A stretch of DNA of 64,000 nt from Gluconobacter cerevisiae (GTDB lineage: Bacteria > Pseudomonadota > Alphaproteobacteria > Acetobacterales > Acetobacteraceae): positions 62,001 to 126,000 of the forward strand of contig NZ_JABCQO010000002.1 in the NCBI RefSeq assembly GCF_015244675.1, written 5' to 3'. Positions 19,685-27,617 of the stretch are shown piece after piece. Position 1 is the first letter of the stretch, and each line of letters starts with the position of its first letter. The translations under genes were made by a program, and so were the position numbers. Under the pieces are notes generated by a model. It was not told the origin of the DNA. It saw only the letters and a list, made by a program, of their open reading frames with translations, and made no database searches.

Positions 19685-21277
19685 TTACGGGGCCAGCGTG
19701 ACGATGACGCGTAAGCCCCCGCCGGTCCGGTTTTCAAGGCGGACATCCCCGCCCTGACCGTGCAGGATGGTGCGGGCGATGGCCAGACCGAGGCCGGTTC
19801 CGCCGGTTTCGCGGTTGCGGCTGCTTTCAATCCGCACGAAGGGTTCGAACACACGCTCCAACTCGTTTTCGGGCAGACCGGGGCCATTGTCCTCGATCAG
19901 GATACGGACCGTATTGCCTTTCTCGCCCGGTCGGGTGGCCGGAATGAGGGTGACATGGGCGTCCCCGCCATATTTCAGGGCATTGAGGATCAGGTTGTTC
20001 AGGGCACGTTTCAGCGCGACCGAGCGGGCCTTGATGCGGACGGGGACGGTGGGGGGTTCGTAAAACAGGTCTTCCGCCTTGTCCGGCAGGCTCTCGGCGG
20101 CTTCGTCCATGATGGTCTGGAGCAGGGCGCGCAGATCCAGCGTGACGATGGGTTCGGCAGAGGCACTATCGCGTCCGAAAGCCAGCGTGGCGGAGACCAT
20201 GGCTTCCATCTCGTCCAGATCGGCCAGTACCTTGTTGCGCAGCGCGTCATCGTCGATGAATTCGGCCCGCAGCTTCAGGCGCGTGATGGGGGTGCGCAGA
20301 TCATGACCAATGGCGGTCAACATGAGCGTGCGGTCCGTCACGAAACGGCGGATGCGCGTGGCCATCGTATTGAAGGCAATGGCCGCGCGCCGGATTTCGG
20401 AGGGACCGTTTTCGGGCAGGGCTGCGGTGTTGACGTCCCGGCCCAGCGCTTCGGCGGCGTTGGCGAGCGTCGTGACGGGGGCGATCAGCCGCCGCGTGGC
20501 CCAGACGATCATCGCACTGCCGGCAATGGACATGACGAGGAACGCAATTAGGAAAGTTGGTGACCCGAACGGATTGGGCAGTGGTGTGACGAACCGGACG
20601 ACGATCCAGCAATCCCGGTCCGGCAGGAGAATCGAGGTGGAGTGGGTGCGCAGCTTCTGGCCGATCAGGACCTTGCGCGGATAGAGCGACGAAGGCAGGA
20701 GCGCCCATCGTACGAAAGGCGGCATGTCGTGACGGTGCATGGTTTCCGGAAAGCGCGGACCGCCTCCCATGAAGCCACCACCCAAAGGTACACCGGGAGG
20801 CGCACCGAGAGAGCCGGGAGGCATGTGGAAATCTGGCCCGCCCATGCCGGGCTCTGGAAAGCCCGGTGGTCCCATGCGTGGAGGCATGTCTGGACCGGAG
20901 TGGGCCCCGTTCTCGTACATCATGCCCGGTGGCGGAAAGCCGTCATGTGGATGATGCAGGAAAGGAGAGGACATTTTCGGCGGGAGAGGGATTTCATGCC
21001 CCTCGATCAACGGGTCTGGCTGCTTGAGAAGCAGGACCGTGACGTTGGAGGGAATGTGCAGGTCTTCGATTGCGTCGCGACGGTCGGCGGGGCTGGCCTC
21101 CGCGACCGTGCGGTAGATCGAGAAGACCTGAACCTGTTCCTCATGGATCTGACTGCGCTCTGCAAGATCGAAACGATCCAGCGCGTGGATGACCAGCCCG
21201 GCGGCTTCCACTATGGCAAGTCCCACGATCAGCAGAAGGCTGGTGCGCGTGACGAGAGATCGTGGAAGGATGTGCAT
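19685..21277 (-). CDS. Sensor histidine kinase with Pro/Gly/Met/His-rich periplasmic insert
   Basis: This EnvZ-like kinase (530 residues) has a first membrane helix (about 12-32), a periplasmic region to about 235, a second helix (about 240-261), a HAMP domain (about 262-312), a dimerisation domain with IGHDLRTPITRL and phospho-acceptor His325, and an ATPase domain with NLILNALKYGG, EDNGPGLP and TGLGLAIAR. The periplasmic region holds a low-complexity stretch at about 97-188 rich in Pro, Gly, Met and His (many PPGM, MPP and HH motifs), resembling copper-binding Met/His motifs. It lies 5 bases after its response regulator. The signal is unknown; metal sensing is a guess. Confidence 0.9.
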   Translation of the reverse strand: MHILPRSLVTRTSLLLIVGLAIVEAAGLVIHALDRFDLAERSQIHEEQVQVFSIYRTVAEASPADRRDAIEDLHIPSNVTVLLLKQPDPLIEGHEIPLPPKMSSPFLHHPHDGFPPPGMMYENGAHSGPDMPPRMGPPGFPEPGMGGPDFHMPPGSLGAPPGVPLGGGFMGGGPRFPETMHRHDMPPFVRWALLPSSLYPRKVLIGQKLRTHSTSILLPDRDCWIVVRFVTPLPNPFGSPTFLIAFLVMSIAGSAMIVWATRRLIAPVTTLANAAEALGRDVNTAALPENGPSEIRRAAIAFNTMATRIRRFVTDRTLMLTAIGHDLRTPITRLKLRAEFIDDDALRNKVLADLDEMEAMVSATLAFGRDSASAEPIVTLDLRALLQTIMDEAAESLPDKAEDLFYEPPTVPVRIKARSVALKRALNNLILNALKYGGDAHVTLIPATRPGEKGNTVRILIEDNGPGLPENELERVFEPFVRIESSRNRETGGTGLGLAIARTILHGQGGDVRLENRTGGGLRVIVTLAP

Positions 21278-21282
21278 TCCGA

Positions 21283-22008
21283 TCAGAGACGCTCGACTTC
21301 CGCTGCGAGGACATAGCCCCCGCCACGCACCGTTTTGATGACCTGAGCATTGCGGCCGTCGTCTTCGAGCTTGCGACGCAGGCGGCTGACCGCGACGTCA
21401 ATGGCCCGGTCGAACGGCCCGGCCTGACGGCCCCGTAGCAGTTCCAGAAGCATGTCGCGCGTCAGCACGCGATTGGCGCGTTCCAGCAGCGCCATCAGCA
21501 GGTCGTACTCGCCGCCCGTGAGGGAGACTTCCGCACCGTCCGGGTTCAGCAGGCGACGGCGGACGGGATCGAGGCACCAGCCCGCGAAGTGGATTTTGCG
21601 GGTATCGGCAACTTGCCGCTTGTCTTCAACGTCGATTGTCCGGCGCAGCACCGCGCGGATCCGGGCGAGCAGTTCGCGCGGGTTGAAGGGCTTGGCGACG
21701 TAATCGTCCGCGCCGAATTCGAGGCCGATGATCCGGTCGGTTTCGTCGCTCATGGCGGTGAGCATGATGATGGGGACATTGTCCTGCGAGCGCAGCCAGC
21801 GCGCGACTTCCAGACCGCTCTCGCCGGGCAGCATCAGATCCAGCACCACGAGCTGATAATGTCCGTTTGCCCAGGCCTTGCGCGCTTCGCGGGCGTCACG
21901 GGCCGCCGTGACGCGGAAATGGTTGCGCTCAAGAAACTGGCTCAGCAGTTCGCGGATTTCGCGGTCATCGTCCACGACCAGAAGATGGGGCAGTGTTTCC
22001 GTGCTCAT
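21283..22008 (-). CDS. OmpR/PhoB-family response regulator
   Basis: The 241-residue regulator has a receiver domain (1-120) with acidic pocket Asp13-15, phospho-acceptor Asp57 in VVLDLMLPG, Thr84 and Lys106 in AKPF. It is followed by a winged-helix DNA-binding domain ending IKTVRGGGYVLAAEVERL. The histidine kinase follows in the same direction, so the pair is a two-component system. It lies 81 bases after cysK, with a hairpin between. The target genes cannot be read from the sequence. Confidence 0.93.
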   Translation of the reverse strand: MSTETLPHLLVVDDDREIRELLSQFLERNHFRVTAARDAREARKAWANGHYQLVVLDLMLPGESGLEVARWLRSQDNVPIIMLTAMSDETDRIIGLEFGADDYVAKPFNPRELLARIRAVLRRTIDVEDKRQVADTRKIHFAGWCLDPVRRRLLNPDGAEVSLTGGEYDLLMALLERANRVLTRDMLLELLRGRQAGPFDRAIDVAVSRLRRKLEDDGRNAQVIKTVRGGGYVLAAEVERL

Positions 22009-22053
22009 GACCAGAGGCCTTTCAGGAATGCTGTGACCCCGTTCGGACTGCTT

Positions 22054-22079
22054 GTGCCGCCCCTGATAAGGGACGGCAC
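22054..22079 (-). terminator. Hairpin between cysK and the response regulator gene
   Basis: Arms GTGCCGCCCCT and AGGGACGGCAC pair with one mismatch across a GATA loop. There is no T tract, so it may attenuate or stabilise rather than fully terminate transcription from cysK into the two-component genes. Confidence 0.5.
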
Positions 22080-22089
22080 TGCGGCGATG

Positions 22090-23133
22090 TCAGGCCAGCC
22101 AGGGCGGGACAGGCAGGTTTTTCGCACGCAGGAACTCCGGGTTGAACAGCTTGGACTGATATCGGGCGCCACCGTCGCACAGAATTGTAACAATCGTATG
22201 TCCGGGTCCAAGACGGCGTGCGGTGCGGATTGCCGCAGCGACATTGATGCCGGACGAGCCACCGACCGAGAGACCTTCGTTCGAGGTCAGCGAGAAAATC
22301 TGCTCCAGCGCCTCGGCATCGGGAATGCGTTCGGCGTCATCGGGTGCCGAGCCTTCCAGATTGGCGGTCACGCGGCCCTGACCGATTCCTTCGGTAATCG
22401 AACCCCCAGTGATGGTGAGGTCGTTGGACTTCACCCAGCCATAAAGCGCGGAACCTTCCGGATCGGCGAGAACGACGCGCGGTGCGGTCTTTCCGGCTGC
22501 TGCGGCCTGATCGCGCAGGCCCAATGCGATTCCAGCCAGTGTTCCGCCCGTGCCGCAGGCGCAGGTGAAGGCGTCAATTTTTCCCCCCGTCTGTTCCCAG
22601 ATTTCACGGGCCGTAGTGGCGCGGTGGCCTTCGCGGTTGGCGGTGTTGTCGAACTGGTTGGCCCAGAACCCGCCGATCTCTTCGGCCAGACGACGCGAGA
22701 CATGGACGTAATTGCCCGGATCACGATAAGGCTTGGCGGGGACAAGACGCAGATCCGCGCCGATCATGCGCAGAAAGTCCAGCTTCTCGCGGCTCTGTGT
22801 TTCCGGCACGACGATCACGGCCTTGCAGCCTACCGCATGGGCGACCAGCGTCAGGCCGATTCCCGTATTGCCGGCCGTGCCCTCCACGACCGTGCCGCCG
22901 GGTTTCAGAGCACCGCTTTTCAGGGCATCATTGATGATCGCAAGAGCCGCGCGGTCCTTTACGGAGCCTCCGGGGTTCATGAACTCGGCTTTGCCGTAGA
23001 TATTGCAGCCGGTTTCCTCGGACGCGCGTTCAAGGCGGATAAGGGGCGTGCCCCCGATCGCTGCGGTCATACCCGGAGAGGCGGACTGCCATCCGATCGT
23101 GGCATCCTGGCGGTTCGGAGAGAGGTCGGTCAT
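22090..23133 (-). CDS. cysK: Cysteine synthase A
   Basis: The enzyme makes cysteine from O-acetylserine and sulfide with PLP. The 347-residue product has IGGTPLIRL, the PLP lysine in NPGGSVKDRAA (Lys59), GTAGNTGIGLT, a phosphate-binding ACGTGGTLAGI loop and SSGINVAAA. The ATG at 23133 has an AGGAG site 7 bases upstream. Longer upstream extension codons overlap the divergent rhodanese gene and are rejected. It is transcribed away from the rhodanese, and the two-component system follows. The sulfur-themed neighbourhood is consistent with cysteine biosynthesis. Confidence 0.93.
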   Translation of the reverse strand: MTDLSPNRQDATIGWQSASPGMTAAIGGTPLIRLERASEETGCNIYGKAEFMNPGGSVKDRAALAIINDALKSGALKPGGTVVEGTAGNTGIGLTLVAHAVGCKAVIVVPETQSREKLDFLRMIGADLRLVPAKPYRDPGNYVHVSRRLAEEIGGFWANQFDNTANREGHRATTAREIWEQTGGKIDAFTCACGTGGTLAGIALGLRDQAAAAGKTAPRVVLADPEGSALYGWVKSNDLTITGGSITEGIGQGRVTANLEGSAPDDAERIPDAEALEQIFSLTSNEGLSVGGSSGINVAAAIRTARRLGPGHTIVTILCDGGARYQSKLFNPEFLRAKNLPVPPWLA

Positions 23134-23201
23134 ACGGTAACTCCTGTGCTGGCCCGTGCTGGGTGAATTATAGAACGCGTTTTGAAAGGATGAGAAAGAG
23201 C

Positions 23202-23618
23202 ATGAAGGTTCTGACAGCAAGGCAGGCGTGGGACATGCTTGAAAAAAAGCATGAAACGGTCTCTGCAAACGATGCGCAGCCTGTTCTGGTGGACGTGCGC
23301 ACTCCGCCGGAATGGATGCATGTGGGATTACCCGACGCGGATGCGATGACTGCGCCGCTTCTGTGCGTGACCTGGCAGCCGGACCTTCAGCGCGAGTTCC
23401 TTGAGGCCCTGCTCGAAGCTGTTCCCGATCAGCAGACTCCGCTGCTATTCCTGTGCCGATCGGGCGTGCGGTCACATCATGCCGCGCTTCTGGCGGAAAA
23501 CGCCGGTTATGCGGATGTCAGCAATATCGTGGACGGATTCGAAGACCAGCATGGCCCCGGCAAGGGCTGGCGCTCCAGCGGCCTGCCGTCGGCTTACATG
23601 CCGCTGTCGGGTTCCTGA
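23202..23618 (+). CDS. Rhodanese-domain sulfurtransferase
   Basis: A single rhodanese domain of 138 residues. It has VLVDVRTPPEW near residue 29, the active-site loop LCRSGVRS with the sulfur-carrying Cys85, and the closing GYADVSNIVDGFE segment. The start at 23202 (MKVLTARQAW) fits the family; upstream in-frame starts at 23163 and 23190 are possible. It probably transfers sulfane sulfur. It is divergent from cysK. Its last 25 bases overlap the end of the convergent DUF2272 lipoprotein gene. Confidence 0.86.
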   Translation: MKVLTARQAWDMLEKKHETVSANDAQPVLVDVRTPPEWMHVGLPDADAMTAPLLCVTWQPDLQREFLEALLEAVPDQQTPLLFLCRSGVRSHHAALLAENAGYADVSNIVDGFEDQHGPGKGWRSSGLPSAYMPLSGS

Positions 23619-24520
23619 TCCGCGTCGTAATGCACTTCCAGCACGGCGCACCACGGATAGCGGCTGTCGTAGCTGTGCCCTGAACTGTCGGCGATCATGC
23701 CGTTGGCGTCCGTGGGAACATGAGTGAGGGCCACGGCATCATCCACGTTGCCGCCGACAATGCTCAGCTCATGCCCGAAAGGCTGGGCATTTTGATTGGT
23801 GGCGGAGACAATGCCGCAATGGGCCGGAAAGCCGTAGCTGGTCGGCAGCATCGAGAAGGTCACGGTCTTGCTCTTGCCGCGCCCGACGCAAATCAGATCG
23901 CCGATCTTGGGGGCATAGGTTCCGGGATCATGGGCCGTTACGCCGCTGGACTGTCCGCTGGCGGCAGCGTTGATGTAAGTCGAATGATTGGGGGAATACG
24001 GAAAGCGTCCATTGGCGCCCGCAATACGCATCACATACGAGATGAATGCGGCAGACCAGGCATAATGGCCGTCATGCTCGATCTCGAAACGGGTGCCCTG
24101 AGAATCCGTTTTGCCCGTCCAGCCGACTTCCGTTTCATACGGGTCCTGTCCGATCCACCAGTACTCGCCGATCCGCTGCCACAGGCCGGGGAGGCGCTCG
24201 GGCTTCAGCGATGCGTCCGTGGGTTCGGGGCGGTCTTCTGGGTTGTCGTCCGAGACAGGGGAGCCGAACATCCGCCATTCGCGCAAGGCGATGGCCGCGA
24301 CGTCCTGCCGGTTGAACGGCTCGAAATTGCGGGTGGCGAAATCCGGGACGTGGGGATTATAGCCGATCGGGCCAGTGGTTCCGTTCGCATACTGGGCGTT
24401 CGGCGTACGGGCCGGATACGGGCTGACACTCTGCTGGCTGGAACATGCAGCCAGTGCGAGCAGGGCGGCCGTAGCAGCTGCTCGCCTGAAAAGATGCGAA
24501 TTTGGCACTGTTATCCTCAT
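23594..24520 (-). CDS. DUF2272-domain lipoprotein
   Basis: The 308-residue product has a lipoprotein signal (lipobox LALAAC, Cys26), a linker, and then a DUF2272 domain from about residue 85. The domain includes WSAAFISYVMRIAGA, FPYSPNHSTYIN, KIGDLICVGRG and HCGIVSA. It resembles NlpC/P60- or CHAP-like folds with Cys/His motifs, so an envelope hydrolase role is plausible but unproven. It is anchored to a membrane facing the periplasm. It converges on the rhodanese gene with a 25-base overlap. Confidence 0.78.
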   Translation of the reverse strand: MRITVPNSHLFRRAAATAALLALAACSSQQSVSPYPARTPNAQYANGTTGPIGYNPHVPDFATRNFEPFNRQDVAAIALREWRMFGSPVSDDNPEDRPEPTDASLKPERLPGLWQRIGEYWWIGQDPYETEVGWTGKTDSQGTRFEIEHDGHYAWSAAFISYVMRIAGANGRFPYSPNHSTYINAAASGQSSGVTAHDPGTYAPKIGDLICVGRGKSKTVTFSMLPTSYGFPAHCGIVSATNQNAQPFGHELSIVGGNVDDAVALTHVPTDANGMIADSSGHSYDSRYPWCAVLEVHYDADQEPDSGM

Positions 24521-24564
24521 GTACCCATCATGACTTCATCTTGAACGGCATGTGACACAGAGCG

Positions 24565-24972
24565 TCAAGGACGGGTGCTGGCTGGTGGAAGGTTCACGGC
24601 CTGCCATGCCTTGATTTTTGTGCAGGTTTTCTGAATGACAGGCAGGCTCAGGGGAGGGAACCAGAAGCCCAGCAGAGCTGTGAATATTCCGGCACAGAAT
24701 AGTGTCTGCATCAGTGACATTTGTCTTGTTCTGAACAGAAACGTCAGCGTGACGATACAGACAATCGGCAAGAGGCCAAGATAGATCAGCATACATTTGA
24801 TGTAGAGGGACTCGCTCTCCGGATTGTCTATGGCCATACCGAACCCGATGCAGAGTGCGGGCATAAAGACGCTCGCGGTCAGTCCCAGAAATGCGTTTCC
24901 TGCAAGGAACGTCCGGATGATCCGAAACCATAGCGGCGGAACGTATGCCTTGCAGTTTTGTTCAGAATTCAT
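24565..24972 (-). CDS. Small polytopic membrane protein, unknown function
   Basis: The 135-residue protein has about three to four hydrophobic segments: IIRTFLAGNAFLGLTASVFM (about 18-37), CMLIYLGLLPIVCIVTLTFLF (about 60-80) and LFCAGIFTALLGFWFPPLSL (about 91-110). It contains six Cys. Its start overlaps the mtnA stop by four bases (ATGA), which supports a real, coupled gene. Base composition is somewhat poorer in GC than that of its neighbours. I do not recognise a family. Confidence 0.55.
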   Translation of the reverse strand: MNSEQNCKAYVPPLWFRIIRTFLAGNAFLGLTASVFMPALCIGFGMAIDNPESESLYIKCMLIYLGLLPIVCIVTLTFLFRTRQMSLMQTLFCAGIFTALLGFWFPPLSLPVIQKTCTKIKAWQAVNLPPASTRP

Positions 24973-26066
24973 GGAGTGTCAGGAAATAGCGATCGCAGCC
25001 CGGCTTCGCTGGCCTCGCAGCGGCCGCGCTCCGTGATGAGACCCGTCACAAGGCGGGCTGGCGTTACGTCGAAGGCCGGGTTGGCGGCCGGGCTGCCAAG
25101 GGGTGCGATGCGGACGCGGCTGGCGTCGCCCTGGCTGTCGAGGCCCGTCATGAAAAGCACCTCATCCGGGCTGCGCTCCTCAATCGGGATTTCCTTCACA
25201 CCGTCACGCACGCGCCAGTCGATCGTCGAAGATGGTAGTGCGACCCAGAACGGCACGTTGTTGTCATGTGCGGCCAAGGCCTTGAGATAGGTGCCGATCT
25301 TGTTGGCCACATCGCCCTGTGCCGTGACGCGGTCCGTGCCGACGATGACCATATCCACATGTCCGGCCTGCATGTAGTGGCCTCCTGCGTTATCGGCGAT
25401 GACGGTGTGCGGAACACCATGGCTGCCGAGTTCCCACGCTGTCAGGAGACTGCCCTGATTGCGGGGGCGCGTCTCATCCACCCACACATGCACGGGAATG
25501 CCTTCGTCATGCGCCATGTAGATCGGGGCGAGTGCCGTACCCCAGTCAACGGTGGCAATCCATCCGGCATTGCAGTGCGTCAGAAGATTCACCTGTCCCT
25601 GACGGCCCTTGCGCTCCCAGATTTCGCGGATCAGTTCCAGACCGTGACGGCCGATGGATTCATTGACCTGAACGTCCTCATCGCAGATGGCGTCAGCTTC
25701 GGCATAGCCCGCGGCGACACGCCCGGCTTCCGACACAGCTTTGAGGTGTTTGACCATGCGCTCAATGGCCCAGCGCAGGTTGATGGCGGTCGGGCGCGTG
25801 GCGACGAGGAAGGTGGCGGCCTTGTCCAGAGCATCGTCGGAAGCATCGTCCTGAAGGGCGAATACCAGTCCGTAAGCTGCGACGGCCCCGATCAGCGGGG
25901 CGCCGCGCACCTGCATGGACGTAATGGCCTCGGCTACGCCATCAACGTCCCGGAGTTCCAGAAGCTCCACAGCCCAAGGGAAGCGGGTCTGGTCAAAAAT
26001 CCGGATGCTGCTGGCATCGTCGGACGGGCGCCAGAGGCTGCGATAGGAAATGCCGTTGATTTTCAA
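24969..26066 (-). CDS. mtnA: S-methyl-5-thioribose-1-phosphate isomerase
   Basis: MtnA converts methylthioribose-1-phosphate to methylthioribulose-1-phosphate in methionine salvage. The 365-residue product has QVRGAPLIGAVAAYG, the catalytic Cys165 in THCNAGWIATVDWGTAL and Asp245 in IVGTDRVTAQGDVANKIGT, as in B. subtilis MtnA. A TTG start at 26066 is chosen because a GAGGAG site lies about 6 bases upstream and the product matches family length; a longer frame reaches 26153. No other mtn genes are adjacent. A small membrane protein gene overlaps its stop. Confidence 0.93.
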   Translation of the reverse strand: MKINGISYRSLWRPSDDASSIRIFDQTRFPWAVELLELRDVDGVAEAITSMQVRGAPLIGAVAAYGLVFALQDDASDDALDKAATFLVATRPTAINLRWAIERMVKHLKAVSEAGRVAAGYAEADAICDEDVQVNESIGRHGLELIREIWERKGRQGQVNLLTHCNAGWIATVDWGTALAPIYMAHDEGIPVHVWVDETRPRNQGSLLTAWELGSHGVPHTVIADNAGGHYMQAGHVDMVIVGTDRVTAQGDVANKIGTYLKALAAHDNNVPFWVALPSSTIDWRVRDGVKEIPIEERSPDEVLFMTGLDSQGDASRVRIAPLGSPAANPAFDVTPARLVTGLITERGRCEASEAGLRSLFPDTP

Positions 26067-26179
26067 AGGGAACGCTCCTCGGAATGCCGGAAAGACGGGG
26101 CTGCAACGGGAGCGCGAACGACCCCATGCTGACTGAACTGCTGGGTTCTGCATGTGCGTGATCTGCGGGCCTGACTCAA

Positions 26180-26212
26180 GCCCCTGTACATGAAAGTTTC
26201 ATGCACAGGGGC
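26180..26212. terminator. Long inverted repeat between the glycosyltransferase pair and mtnA
   Basis: Sixteen-base arms (GCCCCTGTACATGAAA / TTTCATGCACAGGGGC) match at all but one position around a single central base. It lies after the end of the glycosyltransferase genes and before mtnA, both on the minus strand. There is no T tract. It could be a terminator or mRNA-stabilising stem. Confidence 0.55.
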
Positions 26213-26237
26213 CGACACGTTTACAGGCGCAGGATTT

Positions 26238-27617
26238 TCAACGCTGGACGGCGTCGAGGATGACCTTTGCGCCAGTGGTCCACGGAACGGGTTTGAACTC
26301 GCTCCGTACCTTCTGGGTCCACGTGGTCAGATCTTCCGGATCGTCGATGACCTGACGGATCAGGGTATAGGCTTCGTTAAGGTTACGGGGGTTGAAGTAA
26401 CGCCCGAGCGATCCGCCTGCCTCGGGAATGGAGGTTGTATTGGAGGCGATGCAGGGACGCCCCATGGCCAGACCTTCCGTCACCGGAAGCCCCCAGCCCT
26501 CAAAGAAGGACGGGAAGACCGAGAAGCTGCAATCGGAATAGAGGCGTCGCAGTTCGGCATCGGACGGGTTCTGGATGAAGCGGATTTTGCCATCCAGCCA
26601 TTTCGTATTCTCAAGCTGCTGCATGAGATCGGAAACGAGCCAGCCCGGACGCCCGGCGAACACCAGTGTTGGCACCTGATCGACGGGCATGTCTTCCAGC
26701 ATCTGCCGCCAGATGCGGAAGAGCAGCATATGGTTCTTGCGGGCCTCGATCGTGGAGACGAACAGCACATAAGGCTCGCTCACCAGACGTTCGATCGGCA
26801 TGGTGGTTTCCGCTAGTCCGAACTCTGTTCCCATGGGAACGTGCCGGACTGTAATGTCCGTACCAATACCCTCTTGCGCGAGATAGGACTGGACGTCCTG
26901 CGCTGTGGCGCGGCTGTTGGCGAAGATGACGTCCGCCAGAGGCAGCACGGCATGGTGCCATGCCCGGAACGTCGTAATCACGCCGATATGGCACCATTCC
27001 GGGCAGCGGATGGGAGCCAGATCATGCATCAGGAGCCCGAAGGAGACCCGCAGTTCATCACGCAGCCACCGGACCGTCTGAACATAATTCTCGTGATGCC
27101 ACGGAGAACCCAGCGTCAGGAAGACGTCCCCAGCCTCGACAGCTTCCGCCAGGGGCGTTCCTTCGGCGTGCTGCGCGGCGTCGGTGCTTGACTGCTGACG
27201 TTGGCGGCGCAGAGCCGCCTTGCCTTCGTTGACTACCAGTCGTCCCAGCCCGGCCCACAGGCTCGCCAGTCCGCCCAGAACCTGTCCTTCCGTTTGCAGG
27301 ATGCCGGTCAATGCCTGACGGTGTGTTTCGTTCTCGGCGAACTGCATGGCGGAAAACAGCGGCGCCGAGGCTTTTGCGGCTTTGGCGCCGCTGTCTTTCA
27401 TGACCTGCCGTAGCAGCGTGTCGACTACCGACCAGTCGATGGTGCGGAAATCGCGCGGATCGTGTTTGTTCGCCCCGCGGCGTACGAACTGGACGTTGTG
27501 GCCGTGTAGGGTCCGCAGGCCCGCGCAGAGCTCGAACACCACACGTTGGATGCCGCTCGGACGGCCATGATGGACGAGGTGGAACAGCAGGTCGTCAACG
27601 TCAATCCAAAGGGTCAT
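26238..27617 (-). CDS. Glycosyltransferase, GT4/family 1, upstream-coupled paralogue A
   Basis: The 459-residue protein has a family-specific N-terminus (WIDVDDLLFHLVHHGRPSG) and a C-terminal GT-B nucleotide-sugar-binding domain: VLFVSTIEARKNH, TLVFAGRPGWLVSDLM, FFEGWGLPVTEGLAMG with the E-x7-E signature, and ASNTTSIPEAGG. It probably adds a sugar, perhaps mannose or rhamnose, to a lipid-linked or surface polysaccharide. I recall similar proteins in acetan gene clusters of acetic acid bacteria. Its start overlaps the stop of a close paralogue (ATGA), so the two come from a tandem duplication and are co-translated. Confidence 0.88.
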   Translation of the reverse strand: MTLWIDVDDLLFHLVHHGRPSGIQRVVFELCAGLRTLHGHNVQFVRRGANKHDPRDFRTIDWSVVDTLLRQVMKDSGAKAAKASAPLFSAMQFAENETHRQALTGILQTEGQVLGGLASLWAGLGRLVVNEGKAALRRQRQQSSTDAAQHAEGTPLAEAVEAGDVFLTLGSPWHHENYVQTVRWLRDELRVSFGLLMHDLAPIRCPEWCHIGVITTFRAWHHAVLPLADVIFANSRATAQDVQSYLAQEGIGTDITVRHVPMGTEFGLAETTMPIERLVSEPYVLFVSTIEARKNHMLLFRIWRQMLEDMPVDQVPTLVFAGRPGWLVSDLMQQLENTKWLDGKIRFIQNPSDAELRRLYSDCSFSVFPSFFEGWGLPVTEGLAMGRPCIASNTTSIPEAGGSLGRYFNPRNLNEAYTLIRQVIDDPEDLTTWTQKVRSEFKPVPWTTGAKVILDAVQR

